From CAKTOF01 sp964523945 (GTDB taxonomy: Bacteria; Bacillota; Clostridia; Oscillospirales; Oscillospiraceae): a stretch of DNA of 9,657 nucleotides. The stretch spans positions 1 through 9,657 of the forward strand of contig CAZGBU010000081.1 in assembly GCA_964523945.1 (NCBI GenBank), written 5' to 3'. The notes beneath the pieces were generated by a model, which made no database searches, had not been told where the DNA came from, and was given only the letters and a program-made list of their open reading frames with translations. The position numbers and the translations under genes are program-made. Shown piece after piece: positions 1 to 6,379 of this stretch (position 1 is its first letter; each line of letters starts with the position of its first letter).

Positions 1-42
1 AAAGCTCAGGTTTTCCTTGGCGGCTTCGAGCAGGTTTCTCAT
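1..42 (-). CDS. N-terminal fragment of an FMN-riboswitch-controlled gene, product unidentified
   Basis: Only the first 14 codons are inside the window, reading MRNLLEAAKENLSF and open to the left edge. The start is well supported: ATG with first base at 42 has a GAGGTGA ribosome binding site (49-55) six bases upstream, and it follows an FMN riboswitch and terminator on the same strand. FMN riboswitches usually control riboflavin synthesis (rib operon) or uptake (RibU) genes, so a role in flavin supply or use is likely by context. The fragment shows no membrane segment or motif, and I do not recognise it as the start of RibU or RibD. Function is inferred from the leader alone. Confidence 0.7.
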   Translation of the reverse strand, partial: MRNLLEAAKENLSF

Positions 43-59
43 GACATATCACCTCATAC

Positions 60-98
60 AAAAATTGACGCCTGAAAGCCATGCCTTTCAGGCGCCAA
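60..98 (-). terminator. Intrinsic terminator of the FMN riboswitch (expression platform)
   Basis: On the minus strand a 12-bp stem (arms 85-96 and 67-78, one G-U pair) closes a 6-base loop and is followed by AA and five T residues (60-64). It lies between the FMN aptamer and the ribosome binding site of the downstream gene, the usual place for a riboswitch-controlled terminator. With FMN bound, transcription should stop here. I did not work out a competing antiterminator pairing. Confidence 0.88.
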
Positions 99-124
99 AA
101 CTTACGAGGGAATATTTTGACACA

Positions 125-230
125 TCTTCTCTCATCCAGACTCTACTGTCGGTTTCGGAGTTGCACCGAATCGACGCCGAAGCGCTCGCGGACTGTACCG
201 CCGGTCGGGAATTTCACCCTGCCCTGAAGA
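125..230 (-). promoter_or_regulatory. FMN riboswitch (RFN element) aptamer
   Basis: Read on the minus strand, the segment carries the conserved blocks of the RFN element in order: TCTTCAGGGCAGGGTGAAAT, then TCCCGACCGGCGGT, AGTCCGCGAGC, a variable arm, a GGTGCAACTCCGAAACCGAC block, and AGTCTGGATGAGAGAAGA. TCTTC and GAAGA at the two ends pair as the P1 closing stem. RFN elements bind flavin mononucleotide and switch off riboflavin synthesis or transport genes when FMN is plentiful. It sits about 22 bases downstream of the promoter -10 box and upstream of a terminator and the partial gene at 1-42, so the mechanism is probably transcription attenuation. Confidence 0.97.
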
Positions 231-253
231 CATCGTGTTCAGTTGTCGTGATT

Positions 254-281
254 ATTATAGCACGCTCTGCGTCAAATGCAA
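254..281 (-). promoter_or_regulatory. Sigma-A-type promoter for the FMN riboswitch transcript
   Basis: On the minus strand a -35 box TTGCAT (276-281) is followed after 16 bases by a perfect -10 box TATAAT (254-259). Transcription would begin near 245-248, shortly before the aptamer starts at 230. A TTGACG nearer the -10 box is only 10 bases away and so is not the likely -35. Confidence 0.85.
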
Positions 282-287
282 GGGCTT

Positions 288-314
288 TTTTCAAACGATG
301 GTATGTGATATACT
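288..314 (+). promoter_or_regulatory. Weak candidate promoter for the SLOG gene
   Basis: A -10-like TATACT (309-314) lies about 38 bases before the ATG at 352. The best -35-like sequence, TTTTCA (288-293), is poor and only 15 bases away. If used, it would be divergent from, and closely packed against, the riboswitch promoter. Confidence 0.3.
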
Positions 315-315
315 G

Positions 316-335
316 TTTGCACAGATTTGCACAGA
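316..335 (+). repeat. Perfect 10-bp tandem repeat just downstream of the candidate -10 box
   Basis: TTTGCACAGA occurs twice in direct succession (316-325 and 326-335), between a TATACT box and the ribosome binding site of the SLOG gene. One helical turn of spacing would suit a protein binding site, but it could also be a chance slippage duplication. Confidence 0.6.
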
Positions 336-351
336 AAAGCAGGGTGAGGGC

Positions 352-837
352 ATGATCTGTGCGTTTTCCGGTCACCGGCCGTAGAAGCTGCCGTGGGGGA
401 CAGACGAGTCCGACCCGCGCTGCGCCGCGCTCAAAATCCGCCTGCATCAGGTGACGGAGCAGGCGCTGCGCGACGGCTTCACGCATTTCCTGTGCGGTAT
501 GGCACGGGGCTGCGATCAATACTTCTTTGATGCGGTCTGCGATCTGCGCGCACGCAGTTCCGGCGTGACCATCGAGGCGGCCCTGCCATGCGAAACACAG
601 GCAGACCACTGGCCCAGGGCGGACCGGCTGCGCTACGCGGACGCGCTCGCGCGCTGCGATGCGGTCTGCTATGTGCAGCGCGCGTACACGTCCGGGTGCA
701 TGCTCCGCCGCAACCGTGCGATGATTGACCGCGCCCAGCGCCTGATTACCGTCTACGACGGCTCGCGCGGCGGCACTGGTGCAGCAGTTGCCTATGCCCG
801 CCGGCGCGGCGTTACGATTCTTCCGATTTGGCTGTAG
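352..837 (+). pseudogene. SLOG/DUF1273 (YpsA-like) family gene interrupted by an in-frame amber codon
   Basis: ATG at 352, preceded by AGGGTGAGGG, opens a frame of 161 codons whose only interruption is TAG at 382-384 (codon 11). The N-terminus reads MICAFSGHRP-stop-KLPWG, the conserved opening of SLOG-fold DUF1273 proteins, where the interrupted position is normally a residue such as Glu or Gln. The rest is intact: CGMARGCD (residues 48-55), PCETQADHW, SGCMLRRNRAMID and TVYDGSRGGTGAAVAYA. SLOG proteins have a Rossmann-like fold expected to bind a nucleotide or similar ligand; the role of this branch is unclear. An internal GTG at 451 could give 128 residues but has no visible ribosome binding site and would lose the GHRP motif. 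The clean downstream frame points to a recent nonsense mutation, a sequence error, or suppression. The end overlaps the DUF4830 gene by 26 bp, tail to tail. Confidence 0.82.
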
Positions 838-1312
838 CAGACTCCGGCATTTCAAAGCCGTGGATGAAGCCGTCCTGCGCGGACGAGCAGATATCCCCGC
901 CGACCACTTTGTTTTTGTAGACAATCAGGGTTGCATGTACCTCTCCGTCGGCGTCCGGATGATTGGTCACCCGATAGACGTAGCGCTTGACCTGCTTGCC
1001 GGCCAGCTCACTGAGATCGAAGCCCTGCTCGAGCTGGATCTCGTTGTAGCGGACAAGCACTTCCGGGAATTCCTCCGGGATGCGCACCTCCTGTGTCTGG
1101 ACGGGATCGACCTCCACATCCCAGCCATATGAGGCGAGAAAGGCGATGCGGTCCTCATTCGATTTTACCTTGGTGCTGTGCAGTTCAGATGCCGCCGGCT
1201 TTGACGCGCCGGAGCTGCTGACCAGCAGAACGATGCAGACGATGGCGGCGACAATCAGCAGCGCAAGCGTCAACAGCTTGCTCTTGGAGAGCTTTGCAGT
1301 TACAATCATCAT
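812..1312 (-). CDS. Membrane-anchored DUF4830 domain protein
   Basis: This 166-residue protein has a short charged N-terminus, one membrane segment at about residues 12-32, a Ser/Ala/Lys-rich linker, and a C-terminal domain (about 48-155) that I recognise as DUF4830. The signs are DRIAFLASYGWDV (54-66), VRIPEEFPEVLVRYNEIQ, QGFDLSELAGKQVKRY (96-111) and VVGGDICSSAQDGFIHGFE near the end. The domain should lie outside the membrane. DUF4830 has no known function, so none is assigned. The start at 1312 is chosen because GGAGG lies seven to eight bases upstream; a second ATG follows directly at 1309. The gene diverges from rsuA across an 80-bp gap in which I see no convincing promoter, and it ends in TAA inside the 3' end of the SLOG gene. 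No terminator is visible between the two converging genes. Confidence 0.88.
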   Translation of the reverse strand: MMIVTAKLSKSKLLTLALLIVAAIVCIVLLVSSSGASKPAASELHSTKVKSNEDRIAFLASYGWDVEVDPVQTQEVRIPEEFPEVLVRYNEIQLEQGFDLSELAGKQVKRYVYRVTNHPDADGEVHATLIVYKNKVVGGDICSSAQDGFIHGFEMPESATAKSEES

Positions 1313-1392
1313 GGCGGAACCTCCATCCGATGGATTTGTGGTACAGCCTATTCCCACAGGCGGACAAATATGACAGGCAGGTGAGCGGCTGG

Positions 1393-2112
1393 ATGCAGCG
1401 GCTGGACAAAATTTTATCTGATGCAGGCGTCGCCTCCCGGCGGTCGCTGCGCGAAATCCTGCGCACCGGCCGCGTGACGGTCAACGGCGCTGTGGTGCGT
1501 GATGGTGCGCTGAAGCTTGATCCCGCCGCGGTGCAGATCTGCTGCGACGGCGTGCCGGTCTGCACGGATACGAAAATCTATCTGCTGCTGTACAAACCGA
1601 CCGGCTTTGTCACGTCGACCGACGATCCGCGCGACCGGACCGTGATGGAACTGCTTCCGCCGGAATACCGCTCCCGCGGCCTGTTCCCGGTTGGCCGGCT
1701 TGACAAGCAAACGGAGGGACTGCTGCTGTTGACGAATGACGGCGCGCTGGCACATCGGCTGACCGCGCCGCGCCACGGTATGGAGAAGTGCTACTATGCC
1801 CAGCATGAGGGAATGGCTGCCGAGACGGATGTCCAGGCATTTGCCGATGGGCTGACGCTGCGCGACGGCACGGTTTGCCGTCCGGCGCTGCTCGAGCCGC
1901 TTGGACCGGGCGAGAGCCGCATCACCGTCACGGAGGGGAAGTACCACCAGGTACGGCGGATGATGGCTGCGCGCGGAATGCATGTGACCGGGCTATGCCG
2001 GATCCGGGAGGGGAATCTGACGCTGGACGGGCTTGCGCCCGGTCAGCTCCGCGCACTGACGCCTGCGGAACTGGCCGGCCTCGGCGTTGGGGAAAATGCC
2101 GAAAGCAAATGA
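1393..2112 (+). CDS. rsuA: 16S rRNA pseudouridine synthase, RsuA subfamily
   Basis: The product has 239 residues. An S4 RNA-binding domain comes first (about 1-60, with QRLDKILSDAGVASRR and GRVTVNG), followed by the pseudouridine synthase domain. GRLDKQTEGLLLLTNDG (101-117) holds the catalytic aspartate, D104. EGKYHQVRRM (181-190) favours RsuA, which converts U516 of 16S rRNA to pseudouridine, over the 23S enzymes RluB/RluE/RluF, which usually have R-N-R/H-E-V-R. The frame opens further upstream, but ATG 1393 is preferred: it starts directly at the S4 domain and has AGGTGAG (1379-1385) seven bases before it. It stands alone, bounded by the divergent DUF4830 gene and by a terminator after its TGA. 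Subfamily choice is by motif only. Confidence 0.92.
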   Translation: MQRLDKILSDAGVASRRSLREILRTGRVTVNGAVVRDGALKLDPAAVQICCDGVPVCTDTKIYLLLYKPTGFVTSTDDPRDRTVMELLPPEYRSRGLFPVGRLDKQTEGLLLLTNDGALAHRLTAPRHGMEKCYYAQHEGMAAETDVQAFADGLTLRDGTVCRPALLEPLGPGESRITVTEGKYHQVRRMMAARGMHVTGLCRIREGNLTLDGLAPGQLRALTPAELAGLGVGENAESK

Positions 2113-2115
2113 TGC

Positions 2116-2153
2116 CGTCCGGCGCACTGCGGGGTGCCGGATGTCAGTTTTTT
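2116..2153 (+). terminator. Intrinsic terminator after rsuA
   Basis: A stem of 10 bp (2116-2125 with 2134-2143, including two G-U pairs) with an 8-base loop starts three bases after the rsuA stop. It is followed by TCAG and six T (2148-2153), and a second run of seven T at 2161-2167. The four-base gap before the T run makes it slightly non-ideal. Confidence 0.75.
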
Positions 2154-2173
2154 GCCTCGATTTTTTTGCACAA

Positions 2174-2190
2174 TGACGAAAGAATCGTCA
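2174..2190 (+). repeat. Inverted repeat TGACGA-N5-TCGTCA, possible operator
   Basis: Perfect 6-bp arms (2174-2179 and 2185-2190) are separated by AAGAA, in the AT-rich region upstream of the regulator gene. It lacks the T tail of a terminator and lies about 50 bases upstream of the predicted -35 box. A dimeric regulator could bind here; that is inference. Confidence 0.45.
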
Positions 2191-2234
2191 AATTATATTA
2201 AAATGACTGCTCGTTTTAAAAGAAATTGCACATT

Positions 2235-2268
2235 CGCTCTTGCATTTTGAGCGGAAAAATAGTATGCT
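2235..2268 (+). promoter_or_regulatory. Promoter of the regulator-ftsEX cluster with an overlapping inverted repeat
   Basis: TTGCAT (2240-2245) and TATGCT (2263-2268) are separated by exactly 17 bases, giving a plausible sigma-A promoter with a leader of about 50 bases before the ATG at 2328. The arms CGCTC (2235-2239) and GAGCG (2249-2253) form a perfect inverted repeat straddling the -35 box, a position suited to repression. The rest of the 215-bp gap holds the rsuA terminator, AT-rich tracts and another inverted repeat. No small gene is evident. Confidence 0.7.
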
Positions 2269-2327
2269 TTATCTATATGGCGTTTTGACGATAATTTGCG
2301 GAGAAAGTTTGACAGAGGAGGGCGCAT

Positions 2328-3425
2328 ATGTCCAGCCGTATGTTTCAGAGTGTGATTGCGCAGATGAAGGATACGACCGACCGGACGATCGGCATCATGG
2401 ATGCCGAGGGCTATATCGTATCCAGCAGCGATACCAAGCTGATCGGTGAAAAGTGGGAGACGGCGGCGCTGAAGCTGCGCATGGCTGTCGATTCAACCTG
2501 CATCTGCGACCAGCGGACGTTTAAGGCGCTTGCCAGCTGGGGCGCAACATTCGACTACGCGGTATTTGCCGATGGGGAGGACGACCTGGCGCATACCGTC
2601 TGCGTCATGGCGGCCGTCGCGCTCAACGGGGCCAAGGCGTTCTACGAGGAGAAGCACGACAAGGGTACCTTTGTCAAAAACATTATCACCGACAATATCC
2701 TGCCCGGCGATATTTATATCCGCGCCAAAGAACTGCACTTCAATACCGAAGTCCAGCGCGCCGTGTTTCTGGTCCGTCAGGTTGACCGCGCCGATGTGGC
2801 AACTGTCGATCTGCTGCGCGGCATGTTTCCGGAGAAGCAGCTTGACTTTGTGATTTCGATCAGTGAGACCGATATTGCTGTGGTGAAGCAGGTCCCGATC
2901 GGGACGGACAACCGTGAGTTGATCGCCACCGCTGAGGGCATTGAGCAGGCAGTTCAGAACGAACTGATGATCAAAACCGTGATCGGCATCGGCTCGGTTG
3001 CCACGCACCTGCGTGAACTGGCCAACGCCTACAAAGAGGCGCAGGTCGCCATTGAGGTCGGCAAGGTCTTTGACACGGAAAAGACGATCATCCACTATGA
3101 AAACCTCGGTATTGGGCGGCTGATCTATCAGCTGCCGACAACGCTGTGCGAAATCTTCCTGTCCGAGGTCTTTAAGAAAAACTCCATCGATTCGCTCGAT
3201 CAGGAGACGCTGTTCACCATCAACAAGTTCTTCGAGAACAACCTCAATGTCTCGGAGACCTCGCGCAAGTTGTTTGTGCACCGCAACACGCTGGTCTACC
3301 GGCTTGAAAAGATCAAGAAGCTGACGGGGCTGGATCTGCGCGAGTTTGACCATGCGATCATCTTTAAGGTGGCGCTGATGGTCAAAAAGTATCTGGATTC
3401 GAGAGAGAGCGCCCTGTTGCGCTGA
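2328..3425 (+). CDS. CdaR/PucR-type transcriptional regulator heading the ftsEX cluster
   Basis: The product has 365 residues and is probably a cytoplasmic DNA-binding protein; no signal peptide or membrane segment is seen. The C-terminus is a clear PucR/CdaR helix-turn-helix: NLNVSETSRKLFVHRNTLVY and RLEKIKKLTGLDL (about 305-337). The middle (about 140-270) fits the CdaR GGDEF-like domain. The N-terminus (20-45), with TIGIMDAEGYIVSSSDTKLIG-like sequence, resembles the sugar-diacid recognition domain of CdaR, but the following part differs, so the ligand is unknown. The ATG at 2328 has AGAGGAGG six bases upstream. It is the first gene after the promoter, and ftsE starts 28 bases after its stop, so it is probably cotranscribed with the division genes and may control them or itself. 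A sugar-diacid function should not be assumed. Confidence 0.85.
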   Translation: MSSRMFQSVIAQMKDTTDRTIGIMDAEGYIVSSSDTKLIGEKWETAALKLRMAVDSTCICDQRTFKALASWGATFDYAVFADGEDDLAHTVCVMAAVALNGAKAFYEEKHDKGTFVKNIITDNILPGDIYIRAKELHFNTEVQRAVFLVRQVDRADVATVDLLRGMFPEKQLDFVISISETDIAVVKQVPIGTDNRELIATAEGIEQAVQNELMIKTVIGIGSVATHLRELANAYKEAQVAIEVGKVFDTEKTIIHYENLGIGRLIYQLPTTLCEIFLSEVFKKNSIDSLDQETLFTINKFFENNLNVSETSRKLFVHRNTLVYRLEKIKKLTGLDLREFDHAIIFKVALMVKKYLDSRESALLR

Positions 3426-3453
3426 CGAGTCCAGCTTCCCGCGGAGGCAATGC

Positions 3454-4149
3454 ATGATAGAACTTCAGAATGTAACCAAATCGTACAACACCGGCGCAAA
3501 GGCGCTCAAGGGGATCACGATGCGCATCAACGACGGCGAGTTTGTCTTCCTGGTTGGGCCCTCCGGCTCCGGGAAATCGACGATCATCAAGCTGCTCACG
3601 GCGGAGCTGCGGCCGACCACCGGAACGGTCGAGGTCAACGGATTCAACTCCAGCCGGCTGCGCCGATCTTCGATCCCGTACATGCGCCGCACCATCGGTG
3701 TCATCTTTCAGGACTTCCGCCTGATTGATACAAAGACCGTGTTTGAAAACGTGGCGTTTGCCATGCGTGTGATCGGCTGCTCGGAAAAGGAGATCAACAA
3801 CCGCGTCCCCTATGTGCTTGAGCTGGTTGGGCTGGAAAACAAGGGCCGCCGCCTGCCGCAGGAGCTCTCCGGCGGCGAGCAGCAGCGTGTGGCCATTGCC
3901 CGCGCGCTGGTCAACAATCCGAGCATGATCATCGCCGACGAGCCGACCGGCAACCTCGATCCGGCGCGCTCGTATGAAATCATGATGCTGCTCGAGCGCA
4001 TCAACGCGCTCGGTACGACCATGCTGGTGGTCACGCACGAAAAGGCGCTGGTCAACCGGTTCTCCAAGCGTGTGATCGCGATCGACGAGGGCCTGATCAT
4101 CAGCGATGGAATGGATGGATATTATAGCTATGAAGCACAGAAGGAATAA
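3454..4149 (+). CDS. ftsE: Cell-division ABC ATPase FtsE
   Basis: The 231-residue product has the full ABC ATPase motif set: Walker A GPSGSGKST (35-43), Q-loop in IGVIFQDFRL (81-90), signature LSGGEQQR (138-145), Walker B with IIADEPTGNLDP (159-170) and switch histidine H195. The IGVIFQDFRL stretch, total length and an adjacent ftsX identify FtsE rather than a LolD/MacB-type ATPase. FtsE works on the inner face of the membrane; with FtsX it uses ATP hydrolysis to activate a cell-wall hydrolase outside the cell rather than to move a substrate. The ATG has GGAGG (3443-3447) six bases upstream. Its last 20 bases overlap the start of ftsX, which suggests translational coupling. The 12-residue Tyr-rich C-terminal tail looks ordinary. 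Confidence 0.97.
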   Translation: MIELQNVTKSYNTGAKALKGITMRINDGEFVFLVGPSGSGKSTIIKLLTAELRPTTGTVEVNGFNSSRLRRSSIPYMRRTIGVIFQDFRLIDTKTVFENVAFAMRVIGCSEKEINNRVPYVLELVGLENKGRRLPQELSGGEQQRVAIARALVNNPSMIIADEPTGNLDPARSYEIMMLLERINALGTTMLVVTHEKALVNRFSKRVIAIDEGLIISDGMDGYYSYEAQKE

Positions 4150-5023
4150 CCTGGGGTATTATCTGCGCGAGGGCGTGCGCGGAATGTTCCTGCACGGCTT
4201 CATGTCGTTTGCGGCGATCTGCGTCATTGTCGCGTGCCTGATCATCATGGGCAGCTTCTGTCTGATCCTGGTCAATCTCAATCATATGATTGTGGAATTG
4301 GAACAAGATAACGAAGTGCTCGTCTATATCGACGAGGATCTCTCTGAGGCAGAGGCCCGAAGCGTCGGCAGCCAGATCAATATGATTGCAAATGTGCTCA
4401 ACAGCACGTTTGTCTCGCGCGAGCAGGCGCTCGAGGAATACATTGCCGAGCAGGAAAACCCCGAGGTATTTGCCGGCGTTGATGCCTCCACGCTCCGCAA
4501 CCGCTTCCGTGTGACGCTTGTCGACCTGGACCAGCTCGAACAGACAGTTGCGGAGATCGAACAGATTGAGGGCGTCGCCAACGTCAACGCCCACTATGAG
4601 ATCGCACGCGGCTTCATGACGCTGCAGAATATTCTGAACCTGGCGTCGGCGGTGATCATTGCCATACTCGTCATTGTGTCACTGTTCATCATATCGAACA
4701 CCGTCAAGCTGTCTCTGTACAACCGGCAGGAGGAGATTGCGATCATGAAGATGGTTGGCGCGACCAATGGCTTTGTCCGCGGCCCGTTCGTTGTCGAGGG
4801 CTTCCTGCTCGGCATTCTGGGCGCGGGCATCGCGTTTGCCATCGAATGGGGGCTATACGACTTGCTGGTCAGCCGGCTGGCGCAGATTGACACCATGCAG
4901 TTGCTTGACCCGATTCCGTTCGGCGAGGTGGTCTATCCCATGGCGATCGCTTTTGCCGCAACCGGCTTTGTGGTCGGCGTGTTTGGGAGCTTGCTCTCCA
5001 TCCGGAAATTCCTGAAAGTCTGA
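4130..5023 (+). CDS. ftsX: Cell-division membrane protein FtsX
   Basis: The 297-residue product has the FtsX layout: cytoplasmic N-terminus with NNLGYYLREGVRG (6-18), membrane segment 1 (about 26-49), an extracellular domain (50-165), then three more membrane segments (about 169-190, 221-243 and 268-290). SLYNRQEEIAIMKMVGATNG (195-214) after the second segment is the cytoplasmic coupling region typical of the family. FtsX passes the ATPase cycle of FtsE to an extracellular hydrolase partner, here most likely the coiled-coil M23 protein encoded next. An in-frame ATG at 4106 exists, but 4130 matches the usual family N-terminus, so I chose it. That gives a 20-bp overlap with ftsE; the ribosome binding site (GGATGGA) is weak, consistent with coupling. 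Confidence 0.95.
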   Translation: MKHRRNNLGYYLREGVRGMFLHGFMSFAAICVIVACLIIMGSFCLILVNLNHMIVELEQDNEVLVYIDEDLSEAEARSVGSQINMIANVLNSTFVSREQALEEYIAEQENPEVFAGVDASTLRNRFRVTLVDLDQLEQTVAEIEQIEGVANVNAHYEIARGFMTLQNILNLASAVIIAILVIVSLFIISNTVKLSLYNRQEEIAIMKMVGATNGFVRGPFVVEGFLLGILGAGIAFAIEWGLYDLLVSRLAQIDTMQLLDPIPFGEVVYPMAIAFAATGFVVGVFGSLLSIRKFLKV

Positions 5024-5041
5024 CCTGAGGAGGTAGCTGAA

Positions 5042-6310
5042 TTGTATCGCAGAAGAAGGCTGATCGTCTCTGTTGTCGCCATTATCCTTGCGCTGATGAT
5101 TATCATTCCGCTTTTGCTCAACGCGCTGGTGATCGGTGTAAGCGCCGCAAGCTCCAGTGAGCTGAAAGAGCAGCTTGACGCGCTGCAGGATGAGGCGGAC
5201 GAGATTGCTGCGCAGAAAGACGAGATCAACAGTCAGCTCAGTGAAACGGAGCTGGAGACAGCCTCTACCGTTGAGCAGAAGTCGCTGATAGACCAGCAGA
5301 TGGAGATCACGCGGCTGGAGATTGAAAACACACAGGCGCAGATCCAGCAGTACAATCTGCTGATCGCAGCCAAGCAGGAGGAACTCGACGAGGCCATCGC
5401 CGCCGAGGAGGAGATGAACGAGACATTCCGCCTCCGCATTCGCGCGATGGAAGAGAGCGGAACCATCTCCTACTGGGCGATCCTGTTTGGTGCAAGCAGC
5501 TTTTCCGACCTGCTCAGCCGAGTGGATATGATTGCGGATATTGCGCAATCCGATCAGGAGATGCTCGAGCAGCTTGCGGCGGCAACTGCGTTTGTTGAGC
5601 AGGCGCGTACGGAACTGGAGGAAGAAAAGGCAGCGTTGGAAGAGGCTGAGGCGGCGCTGGAGGAACAGGAACAGACGCTTGCCGACCAGCGCGCGCAGGC
5701 AGACGCACTGATTACATCGCTTGCGGCAGATGCCGAGGCGCTTCGTGCCACTGCGCAGGAGTACGACGCGCTCGAGGAGGAGCTGCGTGCGCAGATCGAT
5801 GAGGTGAACGATGCCTATGACGAGGCCCTGGCTGCGGAAGAGGCTGCGCGCGCTGCGGCAGAGGCTGCTGCAGCGGCCGGTTCCTCGTCCTCGTCCGGCG
5901 GGTCATCTTCGTCCGCATCTTCGAGCGGCTATCTCTATCCGCTGCCTTCGCGCGTAGCTGTCACCGATGCGTACGGCTACCGGTACCATCCGATCTACGG
6001 CTACTATGCCATGCACTGGGGCGTGGATCTGGCAGGATCATCCGGCACGCCGATCTATGCGACCAAGAGCGGCACCGTGACCATTGCTACATACGGCGAG
6101 GCCAACGGCTACTACGTCACCATCAATCATGGGACTGGCAACTATTCGACTTACGCGCATATGTCATACTATACCGTTTCTGTCGGGCAGTATGTGCAGC
6201 AGGGCGAGATCATCGGCTATGTCGGCTCAAGCGGTTGGGCGACCGGTCCGCACCTGCACTTTGAGATTGTCATCAATGGTTCAAACGTCAATCCAATGGA
6301 TTATATATAA
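5042..6310 (+). CDS. Coiled-coil M23/LytM peptidoglycan endopeptidase, probable FtsEX partner
   Basis: The 422-residue product starts at TTG 5042, with GGAGG (5029-5033) eight bases upstream. A charged N-terminus and hydrophobic segment (7-33) ending in VSAAS suggest export or anchoring. Residues 38-278 form a Glu/Ala-rich coiled coil containing SYWAILFGASSFSDLLSRVD (143-162), the element shared with PcsB/EnvC-type partners. A Ser/Gly linker (280-296) precedes the M23 domain (about 300-422). H325 and D329 (HWGVD), H373 (YAHMS), and H404 and H406 (HLHFE) match the zinc and catalytic residues of LytM, so it should be active, unlike E. coli EnvC, whose LytM domain is degenerate and only activates amidases. 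It follows ftsX by 18 bases. The role as FtsEX-switched hydrolase is inferred from architecture and position. Confidence 0.92.
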   Translation: MYRRRRLIVSVVAIILALMIIIPLLLNALVIGVSAASSSELKEQLDALQDEADEIAAQKDEINSQLSETELETASTVEQKSLIDQQMEITRLEIENTQAQIQQYNLLIAAKQEELDEAIAAEEEMNETFRLRIRAMEESGTISYWAILFGASSFSDLLSRVDMIADIAQSDQEMLEQLAAATAFVEQARTELEEEKAALEEAEAALEEQEQTLADQRAQADALITSLAADAEALRATAQEYDALEEELRAQIDEVNDAYDEALAAEEAARAAAEAAAAAGSSSSSGGSSSSASSSGYLYPLPSRVAVTDAYGYRYHPIYGYYAMHWGVDLAGSSGTPIYATKSGTVTIATYGEANGYYVTINHGTGNYSTYAHMSYYTVSVGQYVQQGEIIGYVGSSGWATGPHLHFEIVINGSNVNPMDYI

Positions 6311-6346
6311 GCAGCCGCAGCGGCGGGCAGCCTTTGCGGTCAACGG

Positions 6347-6379
6347 GCTGAAGGGGAACCTGGTTCCCCTTCGGCTTTT
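6347..6379 (+). terminator. Strong hairpin with short T tail between the M23 and S41 genes
   Basis: Arms 6347-6359 and 6363-6375 pair over 13 bp (one G-U) around a 3-base loop, followed by four T. It may be a partial terminator lowering S41 expression relative to the genes upstream, or an RNA-stabilising element. The short T run argues against full termination, and no clear promoter for the S41 gene is visible in the 90-base gap. Confidence 0.65.

Noticed and set aside
17..355. 112-codon + strand frame across the riboswitch
   Set aside because: It is antisense to the FMN aptamer and its terminator, which explain this DNA fully.
214..924. 236-codon open frame on the minus strand
   Set aside because: It crosses the riboswitch promoter and is antisense to the SLOG gene; its sequence shows no family features.
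1323..1333. CCATCCGATGG inverted repeat between DUF4830 and rsuA
   Set aside because: Only 5-bp arms, and one arm adjoins the DUF4830 ribosome binding site; no promoter nearby, so too little support for an operator.
1294..1392. 33-codon upstream extension of rsuA
   Set aside because: It would overlap the DUF4830 start, lacks a ribosome binding site, and the S4 domain begins right at the ATG at 1393.
2493..3455. 320-codon open frame on the minus strand
   Set aside because: Antisense shadow of the regulator gene, no recognisable domain.
5865..5930. Low-complexity Ala and Ser tract in the M23 gene as a possible DNA repeat
   Set aside because: It is a coding linker between coiled coil and enzyme domain, common in this protein class, not a separate repeat element.
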